Positions 23,197 through 34,441 of a DNA stretch of 64,000 nucleotides are shown here, piece after piece. The DNA lies in NCBI RefSeq assembly GCF_003144195.1, contig NW_020290021.1, positions 62,001 through 126,000 of the forward strand, in the 5' to 3' direction. Position numbers and translations under genes: made by a program. The stretch's first letter is position 1, and the number at the start of each line of letters is the position of its first letter. This DNA comes from Ceraceosorus guamensis (Eukaryota; Basidiomycota; Exobasidiomycetes; Ceraceosorales; Ceraceosoraceae). Under the pieces are notes generated by a model, which worked only from the letters and a program-made list of their open reading frames with translations, made no database searches and was not told the origin of the DNA.

Positions 23197-26100
23197 CTGC
23201 CGCTACCGTCGCCTACGTAAACCTGCAAAGGTCGGTCCCAAACGTCATGTCAGCTTCAGAGCGTAGCGTGGACAGCGCCGTAGCGCTTCAACCGGTGTCC
23301 TTCGCCTCTACAACAATGATCCATCCGTTCTTCCGGTTCGGGCTCAAGCCGCAGCCACATGAATAAGGTTCAAGTAGCGCGTCACGAAATCAAATGCATG
23401 CATGAACGGCGAACTGCCCACTTCGAAGGTAGCGTGCTCGAACAGCCACTCCATCATCTATAGACGGCAACAACTACTCACTGACTATCAGAACGAGATG
23501 GATGGGCCAGAAGCGAAAGGGAAGACGCAAGTGAGACACGGGGTCTGGACGGCCTCCATGAGCTATTGTTGTTGCATCAAACATTCGTGGCGCGCAAAGC
23601 GCCCCTGTTTGTGTTCGCCCGCCGTGGTGCAAATTACTGTATCGAGACTGTCGGCGGGGCGCAGTACTTGGGCGACACCGACGCGCAGGCTGCGGTTTCC
23701 TGGAAGGGTATATACCGTCCTCAGAGCATTTGACAGCCCTGTACAGCGAAGGCCAGTGGTGTCAAGATCCGGAGAGATGAAAGGTGAAGCTGAATGAGGG
23801 CAAGGAAGATGGGTTGTACGAGGGGTAAGAAGCAAGCGGGAATGCAAAGAGGTGCTTTCTGCTATTGGTAGTAGGTCCCTCGCGGGTGGTGCATGCGTGA
23901 TGGAATCATCAACCGTGGTGTCCTTGATCAATCGTGGTGTGCCTTGCTGAGTTTGACTGCGAGTACCATCCACCTAATCGTGAATCCGACTGGAACGCGA
24001 ATGCGAATGCGACGGGCCAAGTCCTCGTTCGATGTTCCGAAGGCAGGAACAGCATGGTCAAGGCGCCTCTCCACCCGCGACCCTTCTTGCATGGAGCGAA
24101 GCGGTGCACCGACACTTCTTCGCAAGTTCTGGCATCTGGCGAAAAGGCTGCGTAACGAGGGACGCTGGAGGCAGCCTGCCTGAGCTCGACGACGTCAGCA
24201 AGAAGAAATTCGCATGCTCGCATGCTCGCATGCTGGTCACGCATCGCAGAAAGAGCAACACTTTGCAGGTCATCAGTGCATGTGGGAATCGGTCCCATGC
24301 GCTCGCTGCATATGGTCGAGGGAGCGGGTCGGCTTGCAGCAGAGATGGAGCTAGGGGCCAAGTTCGCAGGCGGGTTGATGCATGCGAGAAAGGCGAGAGC
24401 TGCGTCAAAGGCCGAGCCTGCAGTCATCATCAGCTCGACACAAGGCTCGCGCAATGAAGGACTTCCTGTTGCGAAGATAGAAGAACGGCACCGTCGTATC
24501 TACAAGGCCGTCAAGCCTTCGTCATCCTGTTCGCCCCGGAACTCCCTCTCCGTGAGCATTCTCTGTGCCCTGTCATGAAGTGCAATCCATGCGAAGGGCT
24601 CCTTTGCGTGAGAAAAGGTTTGTGCGCCTAGGCCGGGCAGCAAGTACAAGTACAAGCCACATCAAGTACCCGTGCCTCTGTTATGGTGTCCAGCCTCTTA
24701 CCCGCGCTACTTGGCCGCAACGAAGAACACTTTTCAATGCGTTCTCTTCCTGCATACGCTGCCTCACATGAAGCGGCGCGGCTAGGCCGTAGCCGCTGCA
24801 AAGCTCCAGCAAGCGATTGATTAGCGAGTTGCCCTCAGACTGTGAAACTCGCGGAGAAGACCTTTCTTTTGCCCTCGACAAGGATAGTGGGAGCGCTGGT
24901 CTAGATAGACTTCTTGGTCGTCTTTCGCTTCGCAAGAGGATTGAGGCACTTTGCCAAGCTCAGAGGTCGAGGTGACGGCGGCTTGTGGAGATCGTTCTGC
25001 AATTTCCCAAACGCAATGCAAAGCGCGTGAGCTGAAGCGCAAATCTGAAATTGTGACCGCATGGCAGCATGTGTGTTTGTTTGGTTTGTTTTGGCCCTAT
25101 CCGCTCCATCGTCAATCTTTCAGTGAGCGTCCGCGGGCACTTTCGCGCACGGTTAGCAGCTAGCTCATCAGCAGAGACAATCCTTCATGGCATATGGCCG
25201 CGCCTGAAAGTTGTCCCGCGCATTTTGCTGTACAGCACGTACATCTGCGTGCAGTACGTGCGGCCGACTGTGTTTACAATCTTGAGCTCCGCTGTTGCCT
25301 CCTTCTTTCGTGAGCTTGCTGCACAACGGCTCGGTGGGAGAGTAAGGCGGGCAGCACATCCATGTTCAATCATCTCCGAAGCTCGGCTCGCACGACTGAG
25401 CTCGCTGAGCTGGCGCTCCACCCGAAACAATGGGACCTCCTGCTGGCCGCAAGACGCTACTACTTTGCTCTGGTACAGCCGCTTCGAAACGACTCCGAGG
25501 CTGCTTTCATGCCGAGTAGCGCTGGCTGTAATGTGACAGGCCCGCCCGGTTCCGACCTCGATTGGCATGCAGAGACAAAGGTCAGGAAGACTTTGAGTAG
25601 TGACATTGCCGAAGCAAGTCACAAGACCGGTCAGCTCGATCGAGCCTGTTGTGAACGCGAGCTTTCGCACGCTCAGACATTCTTGGCCTTTTTCTCGAAA
25701 GAAGAGTCGTGAATCTGAAGGCTGCTACCGTTTGTGCTTCACTTCGTGATTGCATCTCCGCGCCGATGTACCAATGAATGACTGTTGTTGTGTCACTCCG
25801 TTGCCCTAGCCCAAAGGTCGAACGCCGATTCGAGGCCCATTGTCCCGGCTAGCGTGTCGTGTCGGGTGCCGGACACGCGAATCGTCTAGCGGATGTGAAT
25901 GGCGATGTTCTCCTCTGTGGTCTTCGACGTTTGGGCCTCATGTGAACCCGGAGCTGCAGCACAACAGCTTTCGCGCGCTACCAGGAACAAAAGCCCGACC
26001 GATCGAAAGGGCTCTGTGCACGCGTAAGCCATCGACGTCTTCTGTAATCTCGTCTGCACTTGTCAGCCACACGAGGACCAGTCCTGCACGCGGGAGTACG

Positions 26101-27694
26101 TGCGCGAAGCTCCTCAAGCTTCATTGGATCGACAACGGTCTCTCAAGCCGGTGACAGCCACTCATACTGATCTCCGCAATAGGCGGACCGTGTCGGAAAG
26201 CGCAATTCCAAAATCGCGTGTAGCGAGTTTAGAAGCGACGGTCGTCGCGCGTAGACGATGATCCGCCCGCGCTTTGGAAACCTCACCTGATTCTCTGTTG
26301 CCTGGATCGACGCACACTTCACTCAGGAGTCTTCTTTGGCAATGTCCATTTGGCGCCGGACAGGCCGCCCGGTGTTCAAGCTTGTGGCCCTTCAAACTTT
26401 GCCCATGTCTCACTTGGAGTGTGAGAGCATCCATGCACGACTTTGCTGCATTCACGATTCACGATTTGCTGCTAGAGAGGCGTCATCTGCAGGGGCAAGG
26501 ATACAGTACTTGTGGCTGCCATTTCCCCTGAGCACTGTGGGCGAACGCGGAGATCGGGTTGCCCTTGATTGTCGCAGCTGCGACTTGTGAGTGCAATTGG
26601 GAATGTACAAGTACAATGGCAGTATCAGTATCCCGGTCGGCCTCGGCCGTTGCTGCGCTAGAGAAAGTGTCATGCGAGTAGGCGTACTCGCGTAACGTAT
26701 TCCTACTAGTGTGCTCCCACTTCGGAAGGAAATGCAAAGCTCGCAGAGGAGACACTCAAACTTTAGCTCTTCGGCTGTGAATACCGTCGGGTACGCTAAC
26801 CTTACGGTGGCTTCCCGTTGTCAACGGTCGCCATTCACATGTGCCCCCTGTCTTGTCAAGGGAAGCCGCGACGTTCGAAGGCTGAGGTGTGTTGGGCTAG
26901 TGTGACTTCTAAGGCGAACGCAAAGGCGTCTCTGCCTGCCTCGGCGACACTCTGGCCTGCAAGCCCTTGTCAAGCAATCGGAAAGCAGTCACTACGCTCA
27001 GGCAGCTTGTGAGCTCAATGCTGCCTCACAGCAGCTACTCTGACTCTGGTCTCAAGCGCGATCTGATAGACCAAGAAGATATTACACGGAAAGTGCCAAC
27101 TCTTATCGCGAAACGCAGCAAGGCGATCATAACCGCTACCAAGCCGAGAACTTCTCCCGCTCTCTTCTTCACCGCCCGAAGCGGTATCGAGACACGGCGA
27201 GCATCAGTGTGACTCGTCATCGCAATCAACGCCACGCCGAACGAAGGCATCGTTGTGCGATGTTACTCTAAGAGTTGAGAAGTCGCATGACACATCAACG
27301 CTCTTTGTGGTGATCAGGCTCGTGTCAAAATGTGAATTCTCATTCAATCGTGAATCACGAATGTGAACGTCATATATGATGCAAGCAGAAGAGGGGGCGA
27401 GGGGGCGCGTGCTTGTTGAGCCGAATATTCTCGATCGTATGCACACCTTCCCAAGATCGACGGTCAAGCCACGTGGTCGTCCATCACAGATAATCACCCT
27501 CGGCTCGAGCCGCGCGCATGGGTCTTGCCTACCTGCACGGTTGCCAGCCGCCAGAATCGTATGGGCGTCACGCTGATGTTCGACGTCGGAGCGCAAGCCT
27601 GGCGGAAGACGAAGTGGTCCAAAGTCGGCGATCATTCTTGCACACACACCGCCATAGACATCAGACCCTTACCTCTAGTGAGACTCGAGTCAAG
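23197..27694. other. Gene-free divergent intergenic region (about 4.5 kb)
   Basis: One of the two largest gaps, between the DHHC-like gene (-) and ATP4 (+). Many open frames exist on both strands, but none shows a domain, credible signal peptide or coding-like composition. It may hold the missing first exon of the DHHC-like gene. A three-copy CGCATGCT tandem occurs at 24211-24234, and stacked TCACGA/TCGTGA words at 26450-26467 and 27345-27366. Confidence 0.5.
24211..24234 (+). repeat. (CGCATGCT)3 tandem repeat
   Basis: Three perfect copies of an 8-bp unit containing the palindrome GCATGC, in noncoding sequence. Confidence 0.9.
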
Positions 27695-28806
27695 ATGAGT
27701 CTTCGAGCTGCTCTGCCCCGTGCTGGTGCGCTGCGCACCGCTGCGCGCCCCTCGGCCGCCATGGCCCAAGCCGTCACCATCCCCAGCGCTTCTCGCGGAT
27801 ACGCCGACAAGCCAGCACCAGAGAAGCGCGCTACCGCCCTCCTCGATCTCCTGCCCGGCAACTCCATTGTCAGCAAGACTGGATGGGTCACAGCTGGAAC
27901 TGGCATCGGGGCTTTGGCCATCTCCAACGAACTCTACGTTGCCAACGATGAGACCGTCATCCTCGCCGGCTTCGTCATCTTCGCTACCCTCATCGGAAGA
28001 ACCCTTTCCGGTCCCTACCAGGAGTGGGCCCAGGGCCAAGTTGACGTGAGCATCATGGATGGAAATGGCGTAGAGCTGGACCAGAGCGGGCCGATTGCAG
28101 TAATACGAGCCTACTTTGCGATCCACTGGGGACGTCGCGTAGGGCCGGCCTGACCGGCTTCGTCACGAGGGTGGACTTCCGTAACGCTTCAGGTCGAGAG
28201 CGCATCGAATCATGCTGGTCAATGGGAGCTGCGTGCGCTCGGCTGACGTGTGTCTTGCCTCTCACAGAAATTCACGAACATCCTGAACGGAGCTCGTGCC
28301 GAACACACCAAGGCAGTCCAGAGCCGCATTGACAACGTGTCCCAACAACAAGACGTTGTCAACATCACCAAGTCTCTCTTTACTCTCGCAAAGGTGCGTA
28401 TCTTGTTGTGGAATACGTGTGTCCTCCTGAGCAAGGCACTGATCGTGCCACCCTTCATTCCCGCCTTGACCGCGTACAGGAGACTGCGCAAACCGAACAA
28501 GCCGCATTCGAGCTTCGCCAGAAGACCGAATTGGCTGCCGAGGTCAAGTCCGTTCTTGACTCTTGGGTGCGCTACGAGGCTCAAGAGCGTGAGGCTGAGC
28601 AGAAGCAGCTCGCGCGATCCGTCATCGAGAAGGTTACTGCCAGCCTGCGCGACGAGAAGCTCCAGAAGTCGATCCTGGACGATGCCGTCTCCGAGATCGA
28701 GCGTGAGTCTCACATGCCGAGCAGATGTAAGCCACGGATTTTGAATTGCTAACAGAATGTCTTGGACCGCTTACTACTAGGTCTTGTCAAGAGCAAGGCT
28801 ATCTAG
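27695..28806 (+). CDS. ATP4: Mitochondrial F1Fo ATP synthase subunit 4 (subunit b), precursor
   Basis: Peripheral-stalk subunit that links the membrane Fo part to F1 and holds the catalytic head still. Exons: 27695..28045, 28268..28393, 28480..28702, 28781..28806, giving 241 aa (yeast precursor 244). The N-terminus is an Arg/Ala-rich mitochondrial presequence with a likely cleavage region around SRGYADKP. Two membrane helices follow (around VTAGTGIGALAIS and ETVILAGFVIFATLIG), then the soluble helical stalk with YQEWAQGQVDKFTNILNGAR, SWVRYEAQEREAEQKQLARS and the ending VKSKAI. All junctions preserve the family sequence; the last exon adds only eight codons plus the stop. A housekeeping nuclear gene for oxidative phosphorylation, with nothing unusual. 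Confidence 0.97.
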
Positions 28807-29079
28807 GCGCTTCGGGTCACATAGCGAGCAGGACCAGACACGCTGCATCGAAGCTGCTAATGGGCTTTGTTCCCTTATGGAAGGTCTGTCCAGGCACAAG
28901 AATAACATCTCGATTTGACTCAGAACTCTTGAACAGGCCTGCGAATGCTCTCGTGGTAGGTGCGCGCGCTCGATGGTTGCTACTACATGGTTCAATGCGC
29001 AAGCTGCGCCGGCCAGACAAGACATCAAGGGCGAGGGGACAGGAGAACATTTGGCAAAGTGGCTGTGGTTGAGAGCAAG

Positions 29080-31615
29080 CTATGCCCTGCCAGTCGCAGC
29101 ATGCGCCGCTCCCGCCGCTTCTGCCGCGCTGACCGACCATTGCTGTCCTTCGCGGGATCGAGTAGATGTGCTGGACTGAGTTTGCATCGCATTGGTACCT
29201 AGGCTACTGTGTGCAGAGATCAGCGCGAGGCGCGGCAAGGATTCAGCGCTATGGAACTGGCTCGAGGCCAGTCTCAGTAAAACGCACCTGGCGCACGTGT
29301 TTGGTACTTCGGCGGTCACGACGGTCTTCCATTCGCCTGCGCGGTTGAGACGATCATACCTAACGCTGTCCGATCCCGGTTTGAGCTTGACGTAGCTTAG
29401 CACGAACAGGCCGTGTTTGCCCTTGACAGGTCGGGGTTCACCGAGCAGAGGTCTTCCGTCCGCATCCACCACCACGACGCGATTGGTGCCTTCCCTAATG
29501 TCAAAGGTGCCATTTCGGTGCGAAGTGACCGAAATGAGCAGACTCGTGCGCGTCTCTGAGAAGACGCACGATAGCTGGCCAAACGTGATGGGCTCGACCT
29601 CGAGTGGCAAAGGCTGATCTTGACTCGTCAAGGACATGGAGATCGTCGAGTCCAGACCCTGTTCTGCTGCGCTCTCCTCGTCTATCTTCATCCGCGTCGT
29701 GTACAAGAATCGATCTGACATTGTGGAATTGCGACCATGGTGCTGGACGGTTCGCATCCGCGATGCAATGGAACGCCGCTTCAGTTCCCAGCATTTCGAG
29801 CCTTCGTGCTTTAGACTACTCACAACGTAGAACAATTCAGAGCCGCTCGGTGTCTCGTGAGTGACGTCTTGAGCACCCAGCCAGAGCGTGTTGGGCGATG
29901 GAGTCGCTATGATGCTCCCGTGTCCCACGGAGTAGATTGGCGGGTCGAAGTTGGGCTTGGAACTCAGGATGGGATTCTTCGCCGACTTGCGGAACGGACC
30001 GAGAGGAGAGTCATGACTGTACGCAAAGCCGACCCCATCTGAGCGACGAATGGAAGCGAAGAGTCTTAGCAAGGTCGCTCGCGAAAAGGGGAATTCGCGA
30101 GAAAGACGTACAGTCGGGAGATTGGAAGTTGTTGGCACTGTAGGTGATGAGGTAGGTCGTAATTGAGGAGTTGGATGCGCGAAGCTTGCGGGAGATCAGC
30201 GTTGACCCCTCCGACCACCTTCGATCCTTGTTAGTGCCGTTGGTCTTTTGGTAGTCATCGACGTGCGCATTTTCCCTGACCATGGCAATGATGTTCGGGC
30301 TCTTATTTAAGGACGCGGCGAACTTGAATCAGAAAGCAGCTAGTACTGCGACTCACCAGGATTGCGGATCGGCGTGGTAAGATATGACCGTATAGAATCC
30401 GCTAAAAAAATCGAGCCGCATTTGGCGACAAACATCAGCAGACTGTTTTCAGTCGGCACCCGTGAGTGGAGAACATAAGCGCTTACTCTTTCCTCGGTGG
30501 ATTTCCAATTTCTCCGGTACCATTGTACGAGGTGATGTTGCGAGGCAAATCAGGAGCATCTGGAGCGGTCTTGTCCTTTTCGCGACTGATGATCTCTGGC
30601 ATCGTTTCCGCATTTGGATCCTCCCACCAGTCTCTAGTCAATTGCACGCCAATGACGTTCGACTCTCTGATTCGTTTGGACGCACGCACAAGCCGTCAGC
30701 ACTGACATCGAGGCACCAACGGAAGTTTGATGCTGGGCAGCTTACTTACTCAATGTACTTGCTGAGCTGATCATCCCAAACCCAATTTCTGTACGCATTT
30801 CTACTCCCGTACAAATAAATTTTGCCATCCTCGTCGAAGAAGACGTTGGCGTCGATCATTGGGATAAATGTGCCCATCGGTGCTTGCCTGCCTTCCTGCT
30901 GCGTTTTGGGAGGCAGCAACTGTTCTTCGTCCATGATGAGATTGACGTCATAGTAATCGGGATCGAATGGAAAGTATTGAATGGGCCGATGCTGGATCTC
31001 CTCAAACGGACCGTATGGTTCTCTGGAGACTGCGACGCCAATTTTTGAGCCCTCTTCGAATTTGGAATATCTGAAGTAGTGCTTTGTCAAGTCTTTTTGC
31101 AATCGACCGGCAAAGAAGAAAAAGTACCAGCCGGTTTGGTTGTTGTGGTAGACTTCGGGAGCCCAGTGCCAATCTTGTGCCCAGCAAGCTTGACCCGATT
31201 CTCGAGGCGTTCCTCGACCCGAGCATTGCTTCATCGCGCCTCCATCCATCTTTGTCCAGGTGGAGAGATCGGGAGACTTGTATATTGCGAACAGATATCC
31301 GCTACCCTCCGCCCCCGATGTCGAGTAGGCGTAGTACGAGCCGCTGCGCTCGTCCCAAAGTGTAAAGGGATCCGCTCCTGGATGCATTGCTCCATTGTAA
31401 AACGTACCATTGCCAACTTGCTGCTCTTGCGCTTGAGTCTGTTCAAAGCCAACAGCACCTGCTTGAGAAGCGATGCGCTTCTGCAAGACGATCTGCGGAG
31501 GGATGATGCCCTGCACTCCTACGGACAACAATAAGGTGAGCAGCCCCACCACCAATGGCAGCACGCTCAACGAGAGACCGCGAGATGTGCGCATCCTTCT
31601 TGTCTTGGCCCGCAT
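29080..31615 (-). CDS. Secreted GH43 glycoside hydrolase (arabinanase/xylosidase-like)
   Basis: Predicted secreted hydrolase of plant arabinan- or xylan-type glycans. Exons: complement(29080..29742, 29824..30038, 30112..30275, 30357..30401, 30487..30666, 30750..31615), about 710 aa. A signal peptide (LSLSVLPLVVGLLTLLLSVG) precedes a five-bladed propeller fold: GAMHPGADPF with the likely general-base Asp, WAPEVYHNNQTGWYFFF, MIDANVFFDEDGKIYL with the second Asp, and DGFYTVISYH produced by splicing a 45-nt exon. A beta-rich C-terminal region follows (TSLLISVTSHRNGTFDI). The intron before HHGRNSTMSDRF is supported by family continuity. After about residue 640 the sequence loses family character and a further intron near 29300 is possible, so the last 70 residues are uncertain. 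The general-acid Glu is probably in GEIGNPP, but I cannot confirm it. Confidence 0.85.
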
Positions 31616-33089
31616 TCAGGTCAGTCAAATTTCTGCTTCACCTCGATACGCGCGGGCTTCTGTTCGAGGTGACGGTCAAAAGCGAGTCGGCAAGGTTGAC
31701 CGCTCACAAAGGCCAAGTGAAGGGCGTCGAGTCAAACAAAGAATGCTGCATCGGCACTCTTGACTGCAAGTCGAAGGTCACGTAAGATGAACTCGGTCCG
31801 GAAGGCCGAGGGACCCGCGATGAGCCAGACGAGCATGCTTCAATCGGTAAGTGTCAATCAGCGCAGACAGACAGACATCTCTGGCCCCGTATCGGTGTGG
31901 GGAAAAAAAGGATGCCGAGCCGCTTACTGCATGGCAGCTACTTCTCCCAAGAGGGGTCGTTCCGCTGTGGCTCTGTGATTGTGTTTTTGGTTTGATATTC
32001 AATAGCAACGGCATTTCCGCGCGGGGCAGGGAAATCTCCTTTCAGGCTCCTCGCTCCTCGCTCCGTGACATGCTCAATTGAAGGCCGAGCTTGCAAGTCG
32101 GGATGGATACTCTGCTCATATGAACAGGTGCCATGATGGAGATGGTGCGAATCATGCGAGGCTAGTTGAGCCGATCGGCTAACATCGATTCCATGATCGC
32201 CAGACTATGCTGCTGTACTGCTCCGCTTCCCCATGAGGAGGAGGACAAGCACTTGCTGTCTAATCTTCTTCATTGCCGCCGCTCCAGTGCATGTCGGTCG
32301 ACAAATGTCACAAGCCCGAGCGCTTGATCCTCTCGTAGCGCGCATCTCTCATGAAGCTACGTCCAGCACTGTATGAAAGCCAATCTTGAATCTAATGAGA
32401 CAGCATCTCTTGACTTCAGGGTGTCGAATGCCGTAGTGTGCTGGCTCGCGTCTCCTGGCCCTTGCCCCGCACGCATAAGGTCGACCAAGTACAACAACTT
32501 CTTAGCGCGAGTCGCGAGTCACGAGTGTGGAGACTTACGACTCAAAGGACTTTCGCCGCTGCTGTACCGGTACATCACGCAACATGGAGCTTGGACTTCG
32601 GCAATTTCGGCGGGTGCAAGCGCTGCAGCAGCAGGAGCAGCAGGCAGTCAAGGCTGCTACGTACGTGTGCCATCAAAGTGCAATCTTGAGTCAGACAGGT
32701 CTTCCGTCTGCGGACCAGCAAGCTGCTTGCAATCACAATGCTAACTCGAAGCAGCCACAGTGTGAGTCACAGGAGGGGGGAGGAGATGCGTGAAAGATGA
32801 TGATCGTCGTGGAGGCTCGCTGCGTTGAGCGGTTGAATTCGATGCACGTGGATGAGCATGCTCATCAGTCATGAGTGTGCGAGTGTGCGAGTATGCGAGT
32901 TCATGCTGCACGCGGTGGTGCGCGCCACCAACACACAAATCGCGTGAATTCTCTCACAAAAATGGGCGCCGTCTCTCTGCGCGGCGGGCGTTGCGCGTGA
33001 AGCGAGTCGTGAGTCATAGTCGCGTGAGTTAATTGACTTGGCTCGATGTTCGTGATTCGGTTTGACGAGAAAGGAAGCACAGCGTGCAG

Positions 33090-33105
33090 GCGCGCGCGCG
33101 CGCGC
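33090..33105 (+). repeat. (GC)8 dinucleotide repeat
   Basis: Sixteen bases of alternating G and C in the gap between GH43 and GH18. Such runs can adopt Z-DNA. Confidence 0.85.
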
Positions 33106-34138
33106 AACTCCTTCCCTCCTTTCTTCCTCCGCCATTCACATTCACATTGCGCCTCCAACACTTCATCTCACAGCTTATTTTTGCACATCGGCATCTGACG
33201 TCGCTTCTACAAATGGCAGCGACCATGCAATTGCTATGACCAAATGCAGATGTACAGTCACGAGTAGATGCTCAGTGGCTGTCGCAACCGCGCGCTCTGT
33301 GTTGAACTTCTTCGGCAGTCCTACCGCGCAACCCGAACACGGGCCGATGCAACAGAGCCAGAGCACTGCAGCGTTGATCCGACGTTGCTCGTCCGTTGGG
33401 ACCCGTTGACCGAGCTTCTACGCGCCTCCTCCTCGTTGCTCCGACCCACGACCTGGGTGGTCAGGTGCGGGCGCTACTACCCTTCATTTCACACCTGCCT
33501 CGGCATCCGCTCACGAAGCGGTCATCGTGTCAACCGCACGTCTTGCGCGAATCCCACTCGCACCGCCTTGCAACAAAGATGTGGCTGGTCGGCTTCAGAG
33601 ATGTCACAATTGGGACAACTAAGCTCCAACGCTGCTGGCACCTCTTGCGTCGCCGCGATACTGTACCTGTCCATTGCGTATTTCGTACAGGGCCAATGTT
33701 ACTGCCAGCACCGGATGCTGCATCGCTCGGCACTTCTCGGCGCTGCTGTGGCAGAATCGCAAGCTGGATTAGGAATGCCACCGTTTATGCCATTGCTATT
33801 TTGCGCAGCGAGCTAGGAGGGGGATGTCAGGACAGCGCATGTACCTGTGCGATACCAGAGTGATCGAGAGATATTCAGATCGCCGCGAAGGATGAAGACG
33901 TGCGAGACCGCAGGAACGTCATCGAGCACGTCGGGGTACGTATGGCAGCTTATGTTCGGTGTTCGTTGGGAGAGCGTTGCGCTGGGGGCTGAGGTGCAGA
34001 GGCGTGCAGCATGGTGAACCGCACCCTGTATGCGCGTTGCGTTGCGTTCTGCTGAGTTGACGGCCATCGATGCCCGACTTTCCCTTTGTGCTTGGCCCGC
34101 CTTGCGGTGCTCAACGTTTCGCTCAAAGGCTGAGCTCA

Positions 34139-34320
34139 GCCCACTGCCTTCTTTTCTTCTTCCCCCTCCCACCACCATCAGGACAGGCCCTTTGGCTCAC
34201 CTTTCAAAAAAAAAATTCCTTTCCACATTCTTTCCTTCTTGCGACCCTAGCGGTTCCTCGGGTCAGGCACCCAACTTCATTCTTCACACTCATTCCTTCA
34301 TCCCACTCTCATTCTTCAAC
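34139..34320 (+). promoter_or_regulatory. Pyrimidine-rich leader tract upstream of the chitinase
   Basis: CT-rich runs (CTTCTTTTCTTCTTCCCC, TTCTTTCCTTCTT) and a poly(A) run near 34206 lie 120-300 bp before the chitinase ATG. This resembles a fungal transcription-start or 5' leader region. Confidence 0.4.
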
Positions 34321-34441
34321 TCACAAGCGCCGGACGCTCTGGCACCTCTTTCGCATTTTCGAGGAAGCACAGCCTGGAGTCTGGAACTCCTGAACGCGCA
34401 TTGTATTCCAGGAGTCGATACTGCTACATTTCAAGATCGAC

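Larger units (their letters stand above)
31616..34441. other. Gene-free divergent intergenic region (about 2.8 kb)
   Basis: Lies between the two divergent secreted hydrolase genes (GH43 minus, GH18 plus). No supported gene. A (GC)8 run is at 33090-33105, and GAGTCGCGAG/GAGTCGTGAG words cluster at 32508-32528 and 33003-33014. The 300 bp before the chitinase ATG is pyrimidine-rich. Confidence 0.5.

Noticed and set aside
33268-33816. 182-codon open frame upstream of the chitinase
   Set aside because: Starts at a non-preferred codon, has no family features and lies in the probable promoter region of the chitinase.
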